The translations under genes were made by a program, and so were the position numbers. From Nitrospirota bacterium (GTDB lineage Bacteria; JACPQY01): a DNA stretch of 64,000 nucleotides. Below the pieces are notes generated by a model. That model saw nothing but the letters and a program-made list of their open reading frames with translations. It was not told the DNA's origin and did no database searches. The stretch covers positions 62,001 to 126,000 of the forward strand of contig JACPAV010000006.1 of the NCBI GenBank assembly GCA_016180645.1, read 5' to 3'. This document shows positions 35,309 to 43,567 of the stretch, piece by piece; position 1 is the first letter of the stretch, and each line of letters starts with the position of its first letter.

Positions 35309-36589
35309 TCAGTCATCTCCGCCGCAATCCTTGGCGTTGTTGGTATCCGAGCATGACCCCCCGTGAACCGTGAGGATCCTGAGCCCACCGAGGCCGGAGG
35401 CAACGAACAGCACATTTCCCCGATAGGAGACATGGTTCACCGATTCTTGTTTGGCAAATTGAAGCCGGCCCAGCAGGGGAAGGTCGAATGGGGCATCTGC
35501 ATTGTCCTTCTCAAGGTTGCCGGTCGCCCGTGCCACGTAGACGCCTGCCTCGCCGTTGGAGATGAAGACCAGATCCCCGTGAACGGAAACCGCATTGGTA
35601 ACCACCACGGAGGCATCCAGCCCGGAAACGGTTGGGACCGCCACGCGGGAAAGAATGCTCCCGCTCTTCAGAGCGATCACCTGCGCGCCCTTCGATCCCG
35701 CCGCAACGAAGGCTTTTCCGCCCTTCACAACGACCGTGGATTTGGATTGGGGAATGTCGGCTCCCTCGAAGGGGAAACTCGAAATCAAACCGGCGGACGA
35801 ACGATCCAGCACGGCGAGCCGCCCGTTGGTGCCCTGAACCACCGCAACCTGATCCCCGGCCACGTCCAGCCACCGGGCATCGCTTAGGACGGCGCTGGAC
35901 AGGAGCGAAATGGACTTCGAATCGAAGATGAAAAGCCCGCCCCCATCGCCCGAGGTCGCATAGACACGGCCTCCCTGGACGGCCACGGCCGTTCCGGCGA
36001 AGCTGCTCAGGGCCACCCTCAGATTGTTTTCCAGCCCCAGTTTCCCCTGCGAAGCCGACATGCGCTCCAGCACCGCGGAACTTGTGAACCCGGCATCGCC
36101 GGTGGCCTCCGCGAGGAACACCTCGCCTGACTCGTATGCCACCGCGTTGATGTCGGCGTTCTGGAACACGGCTTGGGAGATCAGCTTGGGTTCTTCGGGC
36201 TTGGTCACGTCAAATACGTTGAGCGCGCCCGCGTACACGTCCCCCTTCACATTGTAGCTCACGAACGCCAGGTGGCCCGAGATGGCCACGGAGGTCGCCT
36301 GGACAGCCTGTCCACCGACCGTGGGGGGGTGCACTTCCGCCACGAGTTTGAGGTCGATGGGTTGGGGGGACGATGGAGCCCGACGAATCGCGCTGGGGTC
36401 CGCCACGCCCTCCACCGGCACGGTCGTATCGGTCAACTGAACCTGATCGCCCAGGCTGGATTCGTCGTTGGTGATTGAAACCCGGCCCTCGGATTTTTCA
36501 TCCGACCCGGAATCCTGGCACCCGGGAGCCAACCCGAACGAAACAATCAGAAGGGCTGCCGAAATTGGGGTGGGCATGAACATCCGCAT
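35309..36589 (-). CDS. Lipoprotein with beta-propeller (LVIVD-like) repeats
   Basis: 426 residues. A lipobox (SFGLAPGC) ends the signal peptide near residue 24. It is followed by an acidic linker and repeated blades with the alternation ...VAISGHLAFVSYN, VAVQGGRVYATSGDGGGLFIFD, VVVKGGKAFVAAGSKGAQVIAL and VSVHGDLVFISNGEAGVYVA, typical of LVIVD-type propellers. It ends in a Cys-containing acidic tail (CSDTNNAKDCGGDD). The ATG at 36589 has AGAGAGG upstream. Probably a periplasmic or surface scaffold, with function unknown. Confidence 0.75.
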   Translation of the reverse strand: MRMFMPTPISAALLIVSFGLAPGCQDSGSDEKSEGRVSITNDESSLGDQVQLTDTTVPVEGVADPSAIRRAPSSPQPIDLKLVAEVHPPTVGGQAVQATSVAISGHLAFVSYNVKGDVYAGALNVFDVTKPEEPKLISQAVFQNADINAVAYESGEVFLAEATGDAGFTSSAVLERMSASQGKLGLENNLRVALSSFAGTAVAVQGGRVYATSGDGGGLFIFDSKSISLLSSAVLSDARWLDVAGDQVAVVQGTNGRLAVLDRSSAGLISSFPFEGADIPQSKSTVVVKGGKAFVAAGSKGAQVIALKSGSILSRVAVPTVSGLDASVVVTNAVSVHGDLVFISNGEAGVYVARATGNLEKDNADAPFDLPLLGRLQFAKQESVNHVSYRGNVLFVASGLGGLRILTVHGGSCSDTNNAKDCGGDD

Positions 36590-36649
36590 TAATGACCTCT
36601 CTTGTCGTGGAAGGCTACCAAAATGCTTGATGAAATGCAATGTCGGGCC

Positions 36650-37774
36650 TCACTTTCGGTCACTGATCTGGGAAAGAAGATGCTCCATCAAGGGGAGGTA
36701 GACATTCCAGAAGAAAACCTCTGGCTTGACCCGTGGGTTCATGGGCAGCAGCCGATAAAAGAACTCAAGGCCCCAGATTTTCCAGGTGAACGGGGCGCCT
36801 TGGATATCGGCAAAATCTCCGGCGAAATAGAAGACCGGAACCTGTCCCTCCATCTTGCGCATCACGGCAGGGAACGAATCGGGAATGCCGGCCTTCAGGA
36901 TCTTCTCCTTCCCCACCTCCGAGACGTTCAACTGATACCGCGCCAGTACAGAGGCGCCAGGCGGGACACGGACGACATCAAACCAATAGAGGTAAGGGAG
37001 CCCGGACTTCGCATCGATTGCGCCGCTGTTCGATTTCTCGATTTCGAACGTCACACCATCACGGGATATGTCGTTCCGCGTCGATAGGACCACCAACCTT
37101 CCATCGTCGTGCACGAAGAGAAGGCCCGGCCCGCTGAAGTTCCACGGTTCTCCGTATTGCCGCTCGTACCCCTGCACGGCCCAGAGGGGAACCTCCCCAC
37201 TTCGATGCAAGTTGTCGAAAATCCGACCAACCCAGCCGGACCATTCCACCCCGAGAGTTTCGGAGAGGATCCTCCGTGCTTCAGCGCCCGTGGGCGTGGC
37301 GAAGGAATTGAACTCCGCGATCAGCGCCGTGCCTTTGCGTACCGCATCCTGAATCTGTCCGGCCTCCTTGACTTCGAGTCCACCATAGAGGAGCGATGAG
37401 AATTTGCCTCGGGTATCTCCCAAGTAGTATTCACTCGCATACACACCGTAGGTGTCCGCGATGTAGAGCAGATCGACCCCCTCAAGCGAGTCCGGCAGCG
37501 ATTGGACACGGAATTTCTTTTCCGGCAAAGGATGGAATCCGGCGTAGTCCCGGTCGTAGGCGAAATCCGAGCCGTCCGGCTTCACGACCTTGAGATGATT
37601 CAGCACCCACATCAGCCCCTTATGCTCGCGATAGCTCGGATCCGGAACCGTTTTGTCGAGGATTACGACGGACAGGGGGCGCGCGTCGGATTGTCTCCAA
37701 ATCAGGTGCGGACCCAAGACCAGCAGCGTGACTGTGGCGAGAAGGAAGAGAGACCACGTTCCGCCCTTTTTCAG
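36650..37774 (-). CDS. Membrane-anchored GATase1/DUF4350-like protein with an unclear start
   Basis: About 374 residues. A membrane helix (WSLFLLATVTLLVLGPHLIW) precedes a soluble domain with the alternation of a Rossmann/GATase1-like fold (SVVILDKTV, GVDLLYIADTYGVY, GTALIAEFNSFATP). No catalytic triad is obvious. There is no ATG, GTG or TTG in frame ahead of the helix. The only NTG is a CTG at 37774, inside a hairpin (CCGCCCT / AGGGCGG) 7 bases after the stop of the phosphatase-TPR gene. A TTG at 37717 would remove the helix. A frameshift fusion with the upstream gene cannot be excluded. Confidence 0.6.
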   Translation of the reverse strand: MKKGGTWSLFLLATVTLLVLGPHLIWRQSDARPLSVVILDKTVPDPSYREHKGLMWVLNHLKVVKPDGSDFAYDRDYAGFHPLPEKKFRVQSLPDSLEGVDLLYIADTYGVYASEYYLGDTRGKFSSLLYGGLEVKEAGQIQDAVRKGTALIAEFNSFATPTGAEARRILSETLGVEWSGWVGRIFDNLHRSGEVPLWAVQGYERQYGEPWNFSGPGLLFVHDDGRLVVLSTRNDISRDGVTFEIEKSNSGAIDAKSGLPYLYWFDVVRVPPGASVLARYQLNVSEVGKEKILKAGIPDSFPAVMRKMEGQVPVFYFAGDFADIQGAPFTWKIWGLEFFYRLLPMNPRVKPEVFFWNVYLPLMEHLLSQISDRK

Positions 37775-37781
37775 GGCGGTC

Positions 37782-38735
37782 TTATTTTTTCCTGCCAGCT
37801 TGAACCTTCCCGAGGAGTTCCAGGGCTTCCTGATTCTGGGGATCGAGCTTGAGGACCGTTTCCATCCTGAGCGCCGCTTCTTGCGAATTTCCCTGCCGGA
37901 ACCGCACGTGGCCGAGTCCGATCAGGCCCGATACATTCGCCGGATCGCCTTTGAGCACGGAAGAGAACTGAACGTCCGCCGTCGAAAGATCGTTCTGCCG
38001 CAGAGCCGTGTATCCGAGGCCGAGCTGCCCATCCGTACTTTCCGGTAGATCCTTCAGAGCGGACTCGAAGGCGATGCGAGCGCCCCCCATGTCACCCGTG
38101 TGATAGGCGGCCCAGCCGCGAAGCAGGAACGCAGGCGGCTCCGGGGCGGCTATTCCCGAGAGGGTTTCGATTACCTGCGCATACTTCCGCTCGTCGAATT
38201 CCTGCTGGGCGCGATCCAGGAGTCGGGTGTCTTGCGAACGGTCCCCTTGGCGGATGAGGTAGCTCCCCGACTCCGTACCCCTGGCGTCCAGAAGCGCTTT
38301 CACCCTGGCCACTCGATGGATTCCCAGATAGCAGTGAACATAAACTTTTCCGTCGATCCCGGCGATGCCGGCTGCCGCTTCAGCGGCACGTTGCTCCGCA
38401 TCCGCGCCAAGCGCTTTTCCAAGAATGCTCGCCATGGGGAGATTGATTACCGTTACGCCGTATTTTTCACCCAGCGTTTTCTCGCGTTTCAGCAGCACCG
38501 CCTCATAGGGAACCCTGGGATCGAGAAGGCTGGCGATGGTTTTCACCCCATGGCCTCGAAGGATTTCGAAGTCGCTCTCGACCGGGTACGGCCCGATGAT
38601 GACCTTGCCACCGGTATCGGAAATCTTGCCGCGGAACAGGCTCGTCAATGGATTGTCCGGCGTCAGGAGAATCCAGACCGCCGCGACCCCGAGGAGAACC
38701 CCGGCGCCAATAATTGACCACACCCAACGCTTCAT
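37782..38735 (-). CDS. Membrane-anchored dual-specificity-phosphatase-like protein with TPR repeats
   Basis: 317 residues: a membrane helix (about 5-24), a cysteine phosphatase-like domain (about 40-165) with the CX5R signature VHCYLGIHR (Cys135, Arg141), then TPR repeats (about 170-315). The signature supports phosphate-ester chemistry on a protein, lipid or sugar phosphate. First gene of the polysaccharide locus on this strand. Upstream, TTGTAA and TAAACG 17 bases apart (about 38740-38770) are a weak promoter candidate. Confidence 0.75.
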   Translation of the reverse strand: MKRWVWSIIGAGVLLGVAAVWILLTPDNPLTSLFRGKISDTGGKVIIGPYPVESDFEILRGHGVKTIASLLDPRVPYEAVLLKREKTLGEKYGVTVINLPMASILGKALGADAEQRAAEAAAGIAGIDGKVYVHCYLGIHRVARVKALLDARGTESGSYLIRQGDRSQDTRLLDRAQQEFDERKYAQVIETLSGIAAPEPPAFLLRGWAAYHTGDMGGARIAFESALKDLPESTDGQLGLGYTALRQNDLSTADVQFSSVLKGDPANVSGLIGLGHVRFRQGNSQEAALRMETVLKLDPQNQEALELLGKVQAGRKK

Positions 38736-38819
38736 AATTTTTCTCGTTTACCCGGTAGCGCGATGCTTTACAAGAGGAGAAGGTTACGACCGGGTGCTTG
38801 AGCCAAGATGGCGATGGCA

Positions 38820-38938
38820 CCGGCTTCCTTGATTGCGGGCAGGATTGCCCGCATGACGAAACCCAGTGCCTGAGCCAGGAAGGCGATGGTATTCGCTTCC
38901 TCTGACGTCGGCAGGATTGCCGACATCAGGAAGCGAAT
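38820..38938. repeat. Two related long palindromes downstream of the tRNA
   Basis: The inner cores GCGGGCA-GGAT-TGCCCGC (about 38836-38853) and GTCGGCA-GGAT-TGCCGAC (about 38907-38924) are variants of one unit. The second has long outer arms (ATTCGCTTCC ... GGAAGCGAAT) that together pair about 20 of 23 bases. That hairpin begins immediately after the last base of the tRNA and could serve as its transcription end or processing signal. Confidence 0.8.
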
Positions 38939-39009
38939 GCCGGCGGGCCGGATTGAACGGCCAACCTAGGGCTTATGAGACCCTCGCTCTGCCATTGAGC
39001 TACACCGGC
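38938..39009 (-). tRNA. tRNA with CAT anticodon (elongator Met or Ile2), chimeric after island integration
   Basis: A full cloverleaf can be drawn. Acceptor GCCGGTG/CGCCGGC with one T-G wobble at position 6, D arm GCTC/GAGC, anticodon arm AGGGT-CTCATAA-GCCCT, T arm GGCCG-TTCAATC-CGGCC, discriminator A. G1-C72 pairing excludes the initiator tRNA. CCA is not encoded. Its 5' half belongs to the integrated element: another copy of this half lies at the island's right end, and that copy would restore a perfect C-G pair at position 6. Confidence 0.92.
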
Positions 39010-39011
39010 GA
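38973..39011. other. attL: left attachment site
   Basis: Overlaps the tRNA 5' half plus two flanking bases. It differs from attR only at 39004 (A here, G at 55830). Confidence 0.85.
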
Positions 39012-39039
39012 CTTAGTTGTTTCGCAAGGTTAGCCGACC

Positions 39040-40206
39040 TCACCGCCTTTTGCCATCCCCCTCGGTGGCTGTCTTGATGGCTGTTGGGTCCCCTACCTTC
39101 ACGTCCGAAAGCTTCTCAACAGCCGACTTCATGTGGTCGGGTGAAAAATGTGCATAACGAAGGACCAAACTGAGCGACTTGGGGGAATGACCCAGGAGCT
39201 TCCCGATTTCAGCAAGTGGCACGCCAGCCATGGCCAGGCGACTCGCGAAATCGTGGCGCAGATCGTGAAAATGTACGTCGTCTACTCCCGCCCGCTTCGC
39301 AAGACGTCTGAAAAAATTCGACAAGTAGTGGACGGCCCTGCCGAACCACGCGGGGAAAATGGGGAGCTCCTTGATTTGCCCCGATGGGAGCGTAGTCACA
39401 TTGCCCGCATCCCTTACCTGGACTCTCCGGATCACTCGGAGCCGAAGCCCCCATAGAATTTCGTACACTTCGCTGTTCATCGGTACCTCGTACGTCTTAC
39501 CGCCCTTATTCTCCCGGACCGTGATAGTGCGCTTGTGAAAATCAGCATCGCCCCACCGGAGCGATGTGAGTCCCGTCAGGCGAATCCCCGTGTTCCACGC
39601 GATCCTGATCAGCGGGATGTTCTCCGTGTCACATGCCGATAGCAACTTCGCGCGCTCATCTTCGCTCAGATACCTGACCCGGTCATTGTCCTCCGTGAGG
39701 AAAAGCCCCCGCTTCTTGGGGAATGCGGCGGGGTTCGTCTTGACCCTCGTCTTAGGGTCGATCATCGAACGATAGTAGATAGCCCGGAGAGTCCCGATGT
39801 ATCGATTCACAGTTCCCGGTTCATGTCCCTCTATGAGACGTTGTTTCACGCTCTCAATGTCGTCGGGCGTAATCGTATCGGCGGGCCGATCCCCAAGAAC
39901 CTTCGTCCAAAACTTTACGTGACGTTCAATCGACGGCATGTACTTCCCATTTTTCACCGCGTACTCAACATAAGCCGACGCAATTTTTCGGAATTGAATT
40001 GTTCCTGCTCGCCCGACCGACTCCGGGAAGAATTTTGCTTCCCGCACTTCCGTTTTGCGCTTCCGATAGACCTCAACGGCCAGCCCCCTCGGGCCAACTT
40101 TTTCTCGGTGACGTTTCCCGATCTGGTCATAGAACACTACCCACCACACTCCCGATGCCTTGGGGTACTCGTACACACCCCGCTGTTTCTTCGCCTGCCT
40201 TCCCAT
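39040..40206 (-). CDS. int: Tyrosine recombinase / integrase
   Basis: 388 residues. N-terminal AP2-like/DNA-binding start (GVYEYPKASGVWWVVFYD), SAM-like core-binding domain (about 85-170), and catalytic domain (about 190-360) with Arg in NTGIRLTGLTSLRW, HDLRH, GHSPKSL and the nucleophile Tyr in LVLRYAH. The frame is open to 40344, but homology begins at the ATG at 40206. It directs recombination at the adjacent tRNA and is oriented toward it. Confidence 0.93.
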   Translation of the reverse strand: MGRQAKKQRGVYEYPKASGVWWVVFYDQIGKRHREKVGPRGLAVEVYRKRKTEVREAKFFPESVGRAGTIQFRKIASAYVEYAVKNGKYMPSIERHVKFWTKVLGDRPADTITPDDIESVKQRLIEGHEPGTVNRYIGTLRAIYYRSMIDPKTRVKTNPAAFPKKRGLFLTEDNDRVRYLSEDERAKLLSACDTENIPLIRIAWNTGIRLTGLTSLRWGDADFHKRTITVRENKGGKTYEVPMNSEVYEILWGLRLRVIRRVQVRDAGNVTTLPSGQIKELPIFPAWFGRAVHYLSNFFRRLAKRAGVDDVHFHDLRHDFASRLAMAGVPLAEIGKLLGHSPKSLSLVLRYAHFSPDHMKSAVEKLSDVKVGDPTAIKTATEGDGKRR

Positions 40207-40220
40207 CTTCAAACCTCCAA

Positions 40221-40412
40221 TTATTCCTTTCCGCCGATCCGCAAGGCTCCGTCCATGATCTTTTGAATCACCTCCTCCCTGAAGCGAAGAGCACGCCCTA
40301 ATTTCACCACCGCTCCCACCGGGAACTTTTTCAGATAGACCCATTTGTAGACCGTACTAACCTTCAGCCCGAGCTTTTCAGCCAGGTCAGGGGGTCTGAT
40401 GAGTTTCTGCAT
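40221..40412 (-). CDS. AlpA/excisionase-like small HTH protein
   Basis: 63 residues: MQKLIRPPDLAEKLGLKVSTVYKWVYLKKFP is the MerR-type winged-helix opening used by AlpA and excisionases. The frame continues upstream to 40646, but that part overlaps the next gene and is of shadow composition. It is 14 bases upstream of int and probably favours excision or controls int. Confidence 0.85.
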   Translation of the reverse strand: MQKLIRPPDLAEKLGLKVSTVYKWVYLKKFPVGAVVKLGRALRFREEVIQKIMDGALRIGGKE

Positions 40413-40417
40413 CGCGC

Positions 40418-40744
40418 CTACCTCCTCCCCTTGTCCTGGGGTGAAACAATCGTGCCATAGAGTCGTGCCGCCAAAACGCCCGCCGCGAGGATCAATCCTC
40501 CGACGGCCGCAGCTTTGGCGATCTCCTTCCCGAAATGCCGCTGGTCCGCCGCCCTTCGGAGCTTGAGGCACTCGCTCTGAAGAATTCCCAGGACCTGCCT
40601 CGCCAGCGGGTCTAGCCGAACTTCCTTGCCTCCCGCAGCTTCCCACCTGAAAATGCTACTCGGGTGAACACCAGCAGCCTTCGCCAGCTGTATCGGCGAC
40701 AGCCCGAGACACTCTCGAAGGTCTTCGATCTCCTGTCCGGTCAT
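40418..40744 (-). CDS. XRE-type HTH protein with a C-terminal membrane helix
   Basis: 108 residues. HTH at 1-55 (IEDLRECLGLSPIQLAKAAGVHPSSIFRWEAAG), a helical middle and one hydrophobic helix (about 78-98, AAAVGGLILAAGVLAARLYG). A DNA-binding protein tethered to the membrane is unusual and could report envelope state to the island. It is divergent from hsdR and may repress both directions from the shared A+T-rich region. It is followed closely by the excisionase gene (gap of 5 bases). Confidence 0.75.
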   Translation of the reverse strand: MTGQEIEDLRECLGLSPIQLAKAAGVHPSSIFRWEAAGGKEVRLDPLARQVLGILQSECLKLRRAADQRHFGKEIAKAAAVGGLILAAGVLAARLYGTIVSPQDKGRR

Positions 40745-40812
40745 ATTTATATAGAGTCTTATATACAATCCTATACAAGTCAAGCGATTTTTCTCCCTCA
40801 GGAGGTGTGCCA
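40745..40812. promoter_or_regulatory. A+T-rich divergent promoter/operator region
   Basis: Strikingly A+T-rich against the surrounding GC-rich DNA. Contains the near-palindrome TATATA-GAGTCT-TATATA (40748-40765) and repeated TATACAA words, plus TTGACT on the minus strand (40778-40783). It probably houses the promoters and operator of the XRE gene and of the hsd operon. I cannot assign single elements firmly. Confidence 0.5.
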
Positions 40813-40872
40813 ATGAGGGTGCTCCGAGAGGTGGACTGCTCAACAGCGGAGTCGTACAATTACCGGAATTGA
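40813..40872 (+). CDS. Short leader ORF ahead of hsdR
   Basis: 19 codons from an ATG that has a strong GGAGG ribosome site 7 bases upstream. The TGA ends one base before the hsdR ATG, which has no ribosome site of its own. hsdR is therefore likely translated by coupling to this leader peptide. No family resemblance. Confidence 0.45.
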   Translation: MRVLREVDCSTAESYNYRN

Positions 40873-40873
40873 C

Positions 40874-43567
40874 ATGGTGCAGGGGCTGGGCGACGAACTA
40901 GAGTGGAAGACCCGGAAAAAGCGAATCGATCCGAGGCTGGATGCCTGCGACTGGAGATTACCCACGAAAGGGCAAGTGCCCCTTCGGACGCCGTACCGGA
41001 CCGAGGAATACCCTACAGATAACGGGCCGGCAGATTACGCCCTGCATCTTGACGGGAAAGTTCTTGGGATCGTCGAGGCGAAGAAGGTAACACTCGGTCC
41101 GCAGAACGTTCTGACTCAAGCAGAGCGGTATGCACGCGGGGCCACCAATAACGGGTTCGATTTCAATGGACTGCGTGTACCGTTCCTCTATTCGACCAAC
41201 GGTGAAGTGATCTGGTTCCATGATATCCGACATCCCCTAAACCGGTCCCGTCGCATCGCCGGATTCCACACGCCCGAAGCCCTAAAAGAGCAACTTGGCC
41301 GCGATTTCGACGCCTCCTGCCGATGGTTTACGGAGAATGCGAATGCCCACCCAAGATTGCGCCCCTACCAAGTAGAGGCAAACACCGCCACGGAGCAGGC
41401 CATCGCGAACCGGAAACGCGAAATGCTCGTGGCGATGGCCACGGGCTCCGGCAAGACGTTCACCATGGCGAATCAGATGTATCGATTCATGAAGTCCGGT
41501 GTATCCAAGCGCATTCTTTTCCTGGTGGATCGGCGGGCGCTCGCCGCCCAAGCCGTTCGCACGCTCGCCTCATTCGAACCGGAACCCGGACAGAAGTTCG
41601 ACAAGCTCTACGAGGTTTACAGCCAACGTTTCCACCGCGACGATCTCGACGAAGAGGAGAAATTCGATCCGGAAGTCCTTCCGTCAGACTACCTGCTGAA
41701 GCCCAGCCCCGATCACTCGTTCGTTTACGTCTGCACCATCCAGCGAATGGCGATAAATCTTTTTGGACGGAACGCGATTTTCGGCTCGGGCGACGAGGAA
41801 ATCGACGAGGATGCCGATCACCTCGATATCCCTATCCACGCCTTCGATGTCGTCATCGCCGACGAGTGCCACCGAGGCTACACATCTCAAGAACTTTCGG
41901 TCTGGCGGAACACGCTCGACCACTTCGATGCGATCAAAATCGGCCTCACCGCCACACCCGCCGCGCACACGACGAGCTATTTCAAGGAAGTCGTCTTCCG
42001 ATATGAGTACGAACGAGCCGTCCGGGAGGGCTATCTCGTGGATTACGATCCCGTTGCCGTTCACTCCGATGTGCGGCTGCGCGGCGTGTTCGTCAAAGAA
42101 GGGGAGAAAGTTGAGAGGGTGGATACGGAGACCGGAAACGAGCAACTCGATCTCATGGAGGACGAGAGGCATTTCGACGTGCCGGAGGTGGAACAGCACG
42201 TCACGTCTCCGGATTCCAATCGCAAGATCATTGAAGAACTCAAGAAACACGCCTTGGAGCATGAACAGAAATACGGGCGCTTTCCCAAGACGTTGATCTT
42301 CGCCGCAAACGACCTGCCGCACACCTCCCATGCCAATCAGCTCGTCGACATCTGCCGCCGGGCATTCGAACGGGGCGATGCCTTCGTTCAAAAGATCACG
42401 GGATCGAAGGACGTCGACCGACCTCTCCAGCGCATCCGGGAATTCCGCAACCGTCCCCTTCCGGGTATCGTCGTCTCGGTCGACATGATGTCCACCGGGG
42501 TCGACATCCCCGATCTGGAATTCATCGTTCTCCTTCGGCCCATCAAGTCCCGCATCCTTTTTGAGCAGATGCTGGGCCGGGGCACCCGGAAGGGCGAAAA
42601 ACATCCGGACAAATCCCATTTCACGGTATTCGACTGCTTCGGCGGTTCTCTTTTGGAATACTTCCGGAAGGCCACGGCAATTTCGGCCATCGCGCCGGAA
42701 CGGGTGGCCCGGACCATCGAAGAGGTCATCAATGATGTCTGGAGCAACCGGGACCGCGAGTACAACATCTGTTGCCTGGTGAAGCGGCTTCAACGTATCA
42801 ACAAGGAGATCGCGCCCGAGGGACGTGACAATCTGAAAGTTTTCTTGCCTGATGGCGATCTGGGCCGATACGCTCAAGGACTCCCCCACGCGCTCAATCA
42901 GGATTTCGTTGCCACGATGAAGCTCTTACGCGATCCCGACTTTCAGAAACTCCTGACCGATTTCCCCCGACCGAAACGCGTCTTTTACGTGGCCATCGAG
43001 AGCCAGGACACCGTCAGCTCGGAAGTCCTCATCCGGGATGCGGTTGGAAACGAATGGACGCCGGGGGACTACATCAAGGCCTTCCACGCTTTTGTTCGGG
43101 AGAATCCGGATCAGATCCAGGCGATTGGAATCCTCCTCAACCGACCCCAGGATTGGGGGATGGAGGCGCTCGTCGATCTTCAGAGCAAGCTGGCGGTCAC
43201 CAAACTGCGGTTCACTGTGAAGAACTTGCAGACGGCCTACGGCGCACGCTACAAGAAAGCCCTGGTGGACATCATCTCGATGATCAAGCATGCGGCACGC
43301 GAGGGGGAACCTCTCCTGACCGCCGAGGAGAGGGTTGAGAAGGTGTTCAACATCATCAGGTCGCGCTACGAATTCAGCTACGAACAACAGAATTGGCTCG
43401 CCAGAATCCGCGAGCATCTCGTGGCCAATTTGTCCATCGACCCGAAGGACTTCGACGAGATTCCTGTTCTCTCGCGCGAGGGAGGATGGCAGAAAGCCAG
43501 AGGTGTTTTCGAGAAGGGCCGGCTTCGCCAAATCCTCCAGGATTTCAACCAATCCATCGCCGCATGA
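40874..43567 (+). CDS. hsdR: Type I restriction enzyme R subunit
   Basis: ATP-dependent translocase and nuclease of the HsdRMS complex. 897 residues. The nuclease domain is marked by PADYALHLDGKVLGIVEAKK (Asp54, Glu68-x-Lys70). The SF2 helicase shows ATGSGKT (189-195), ADECHRG, GLTATP, STGVDIP and QMLGRGTR. The C-terminal helical part binds the methylase. It resembles the EcoEI-like group with the N-terminal HsdR_N domain. The stop overlaps the hsdM start (ATGA). Confidence 0.94.
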   Translation: MVQGLGDELEWKTRKKRIDPRLDACDWRLPTKGQVPLRTPYRTEEYPTDNGPADYALHLDGKVLGIVEAKKVTLGPQNVLTQAERYARGATNNGFDFNGLRVPFLYSTNGEVIWFHDIRHPLNRSRRIAGFHTPEALKEQLGRDFDASCRWFTENANAHPRLRPYQVEANTATEQAIANRKREMLVAMATGSGKTFTMANQMYRFMKSGVSKRILFLVDRRALAAQAVRTLASFEPEPGQKFDKLYEVYSQRFHRDDLDEEEKFDPEVLPSDYLLKPSPDHSFVYVCTIQRMAINLFGRNAIFGSGDEEIDEDADHLDIPIHAFDVVIADECHRGYTSQELSVWRNTLDHFDAIKIGLTATPAAHTTSYFKEVVFRYEYERAVREGYLVDYDPVAVHSDVRLRGVFVKEGEKVERVDTETGNEQLDLMEDERHFDVPEVEQHVTSPDSNRKIIEELKKHALEHEQKYGRFPKTLIFAANDLPHTSHANQLVDICRRAFERGDAFVQKITGSKDVDRPLQRIREFRNRPLPGIVVSVDMMSTGVDIPDLEFIVLLRPIKSRILFEQMLGRGTRKGEKHPDKSHFTVFDCFGGSLLEYFRKATAISAIAPERVARTIEEVINDVWSNRDREYNICCLVKRLQRINKEIAPEGRDNLKVFLPDGDLGRYAQGLPHALNQDFVATMKLLRDPDFQKLLTDFPRPKRVFYVAIESQDTVSSEVLIRDAVGNEWTPGDYIKAFHAFVRENPDQIQAIGILLNRPQDWGMEALVDLQSKLAVTKLRFTVKNLQTAYGARYKKALVDIISMIKHAAREGEPLLTAEERVEKVFNIIRSRYEFSYEQQNWLARIREHLVANLSIDPKDFDEIPVLSREGGWQKARGVFEKGRLRQILQDFNQSIAA

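Noticed and set aside
37761-37791. Hairpin CCGCCCT/AGGGCGG followed by TCTTATTTTTT as a terminator
   Set aside because: It is a good intrinsic terminator only for the plus strand, where no gene ends. On the coding (minus) strand the A-rich side precedes the stem, so it cannot terminate the operon.
38820-38938. CRISPR-like array near the tRNA
   Set aside because: The repeats are two diverged long palindromes with no regular spacer length, and no cas gene is present. I saw no CRISPR array anywhere in the window.
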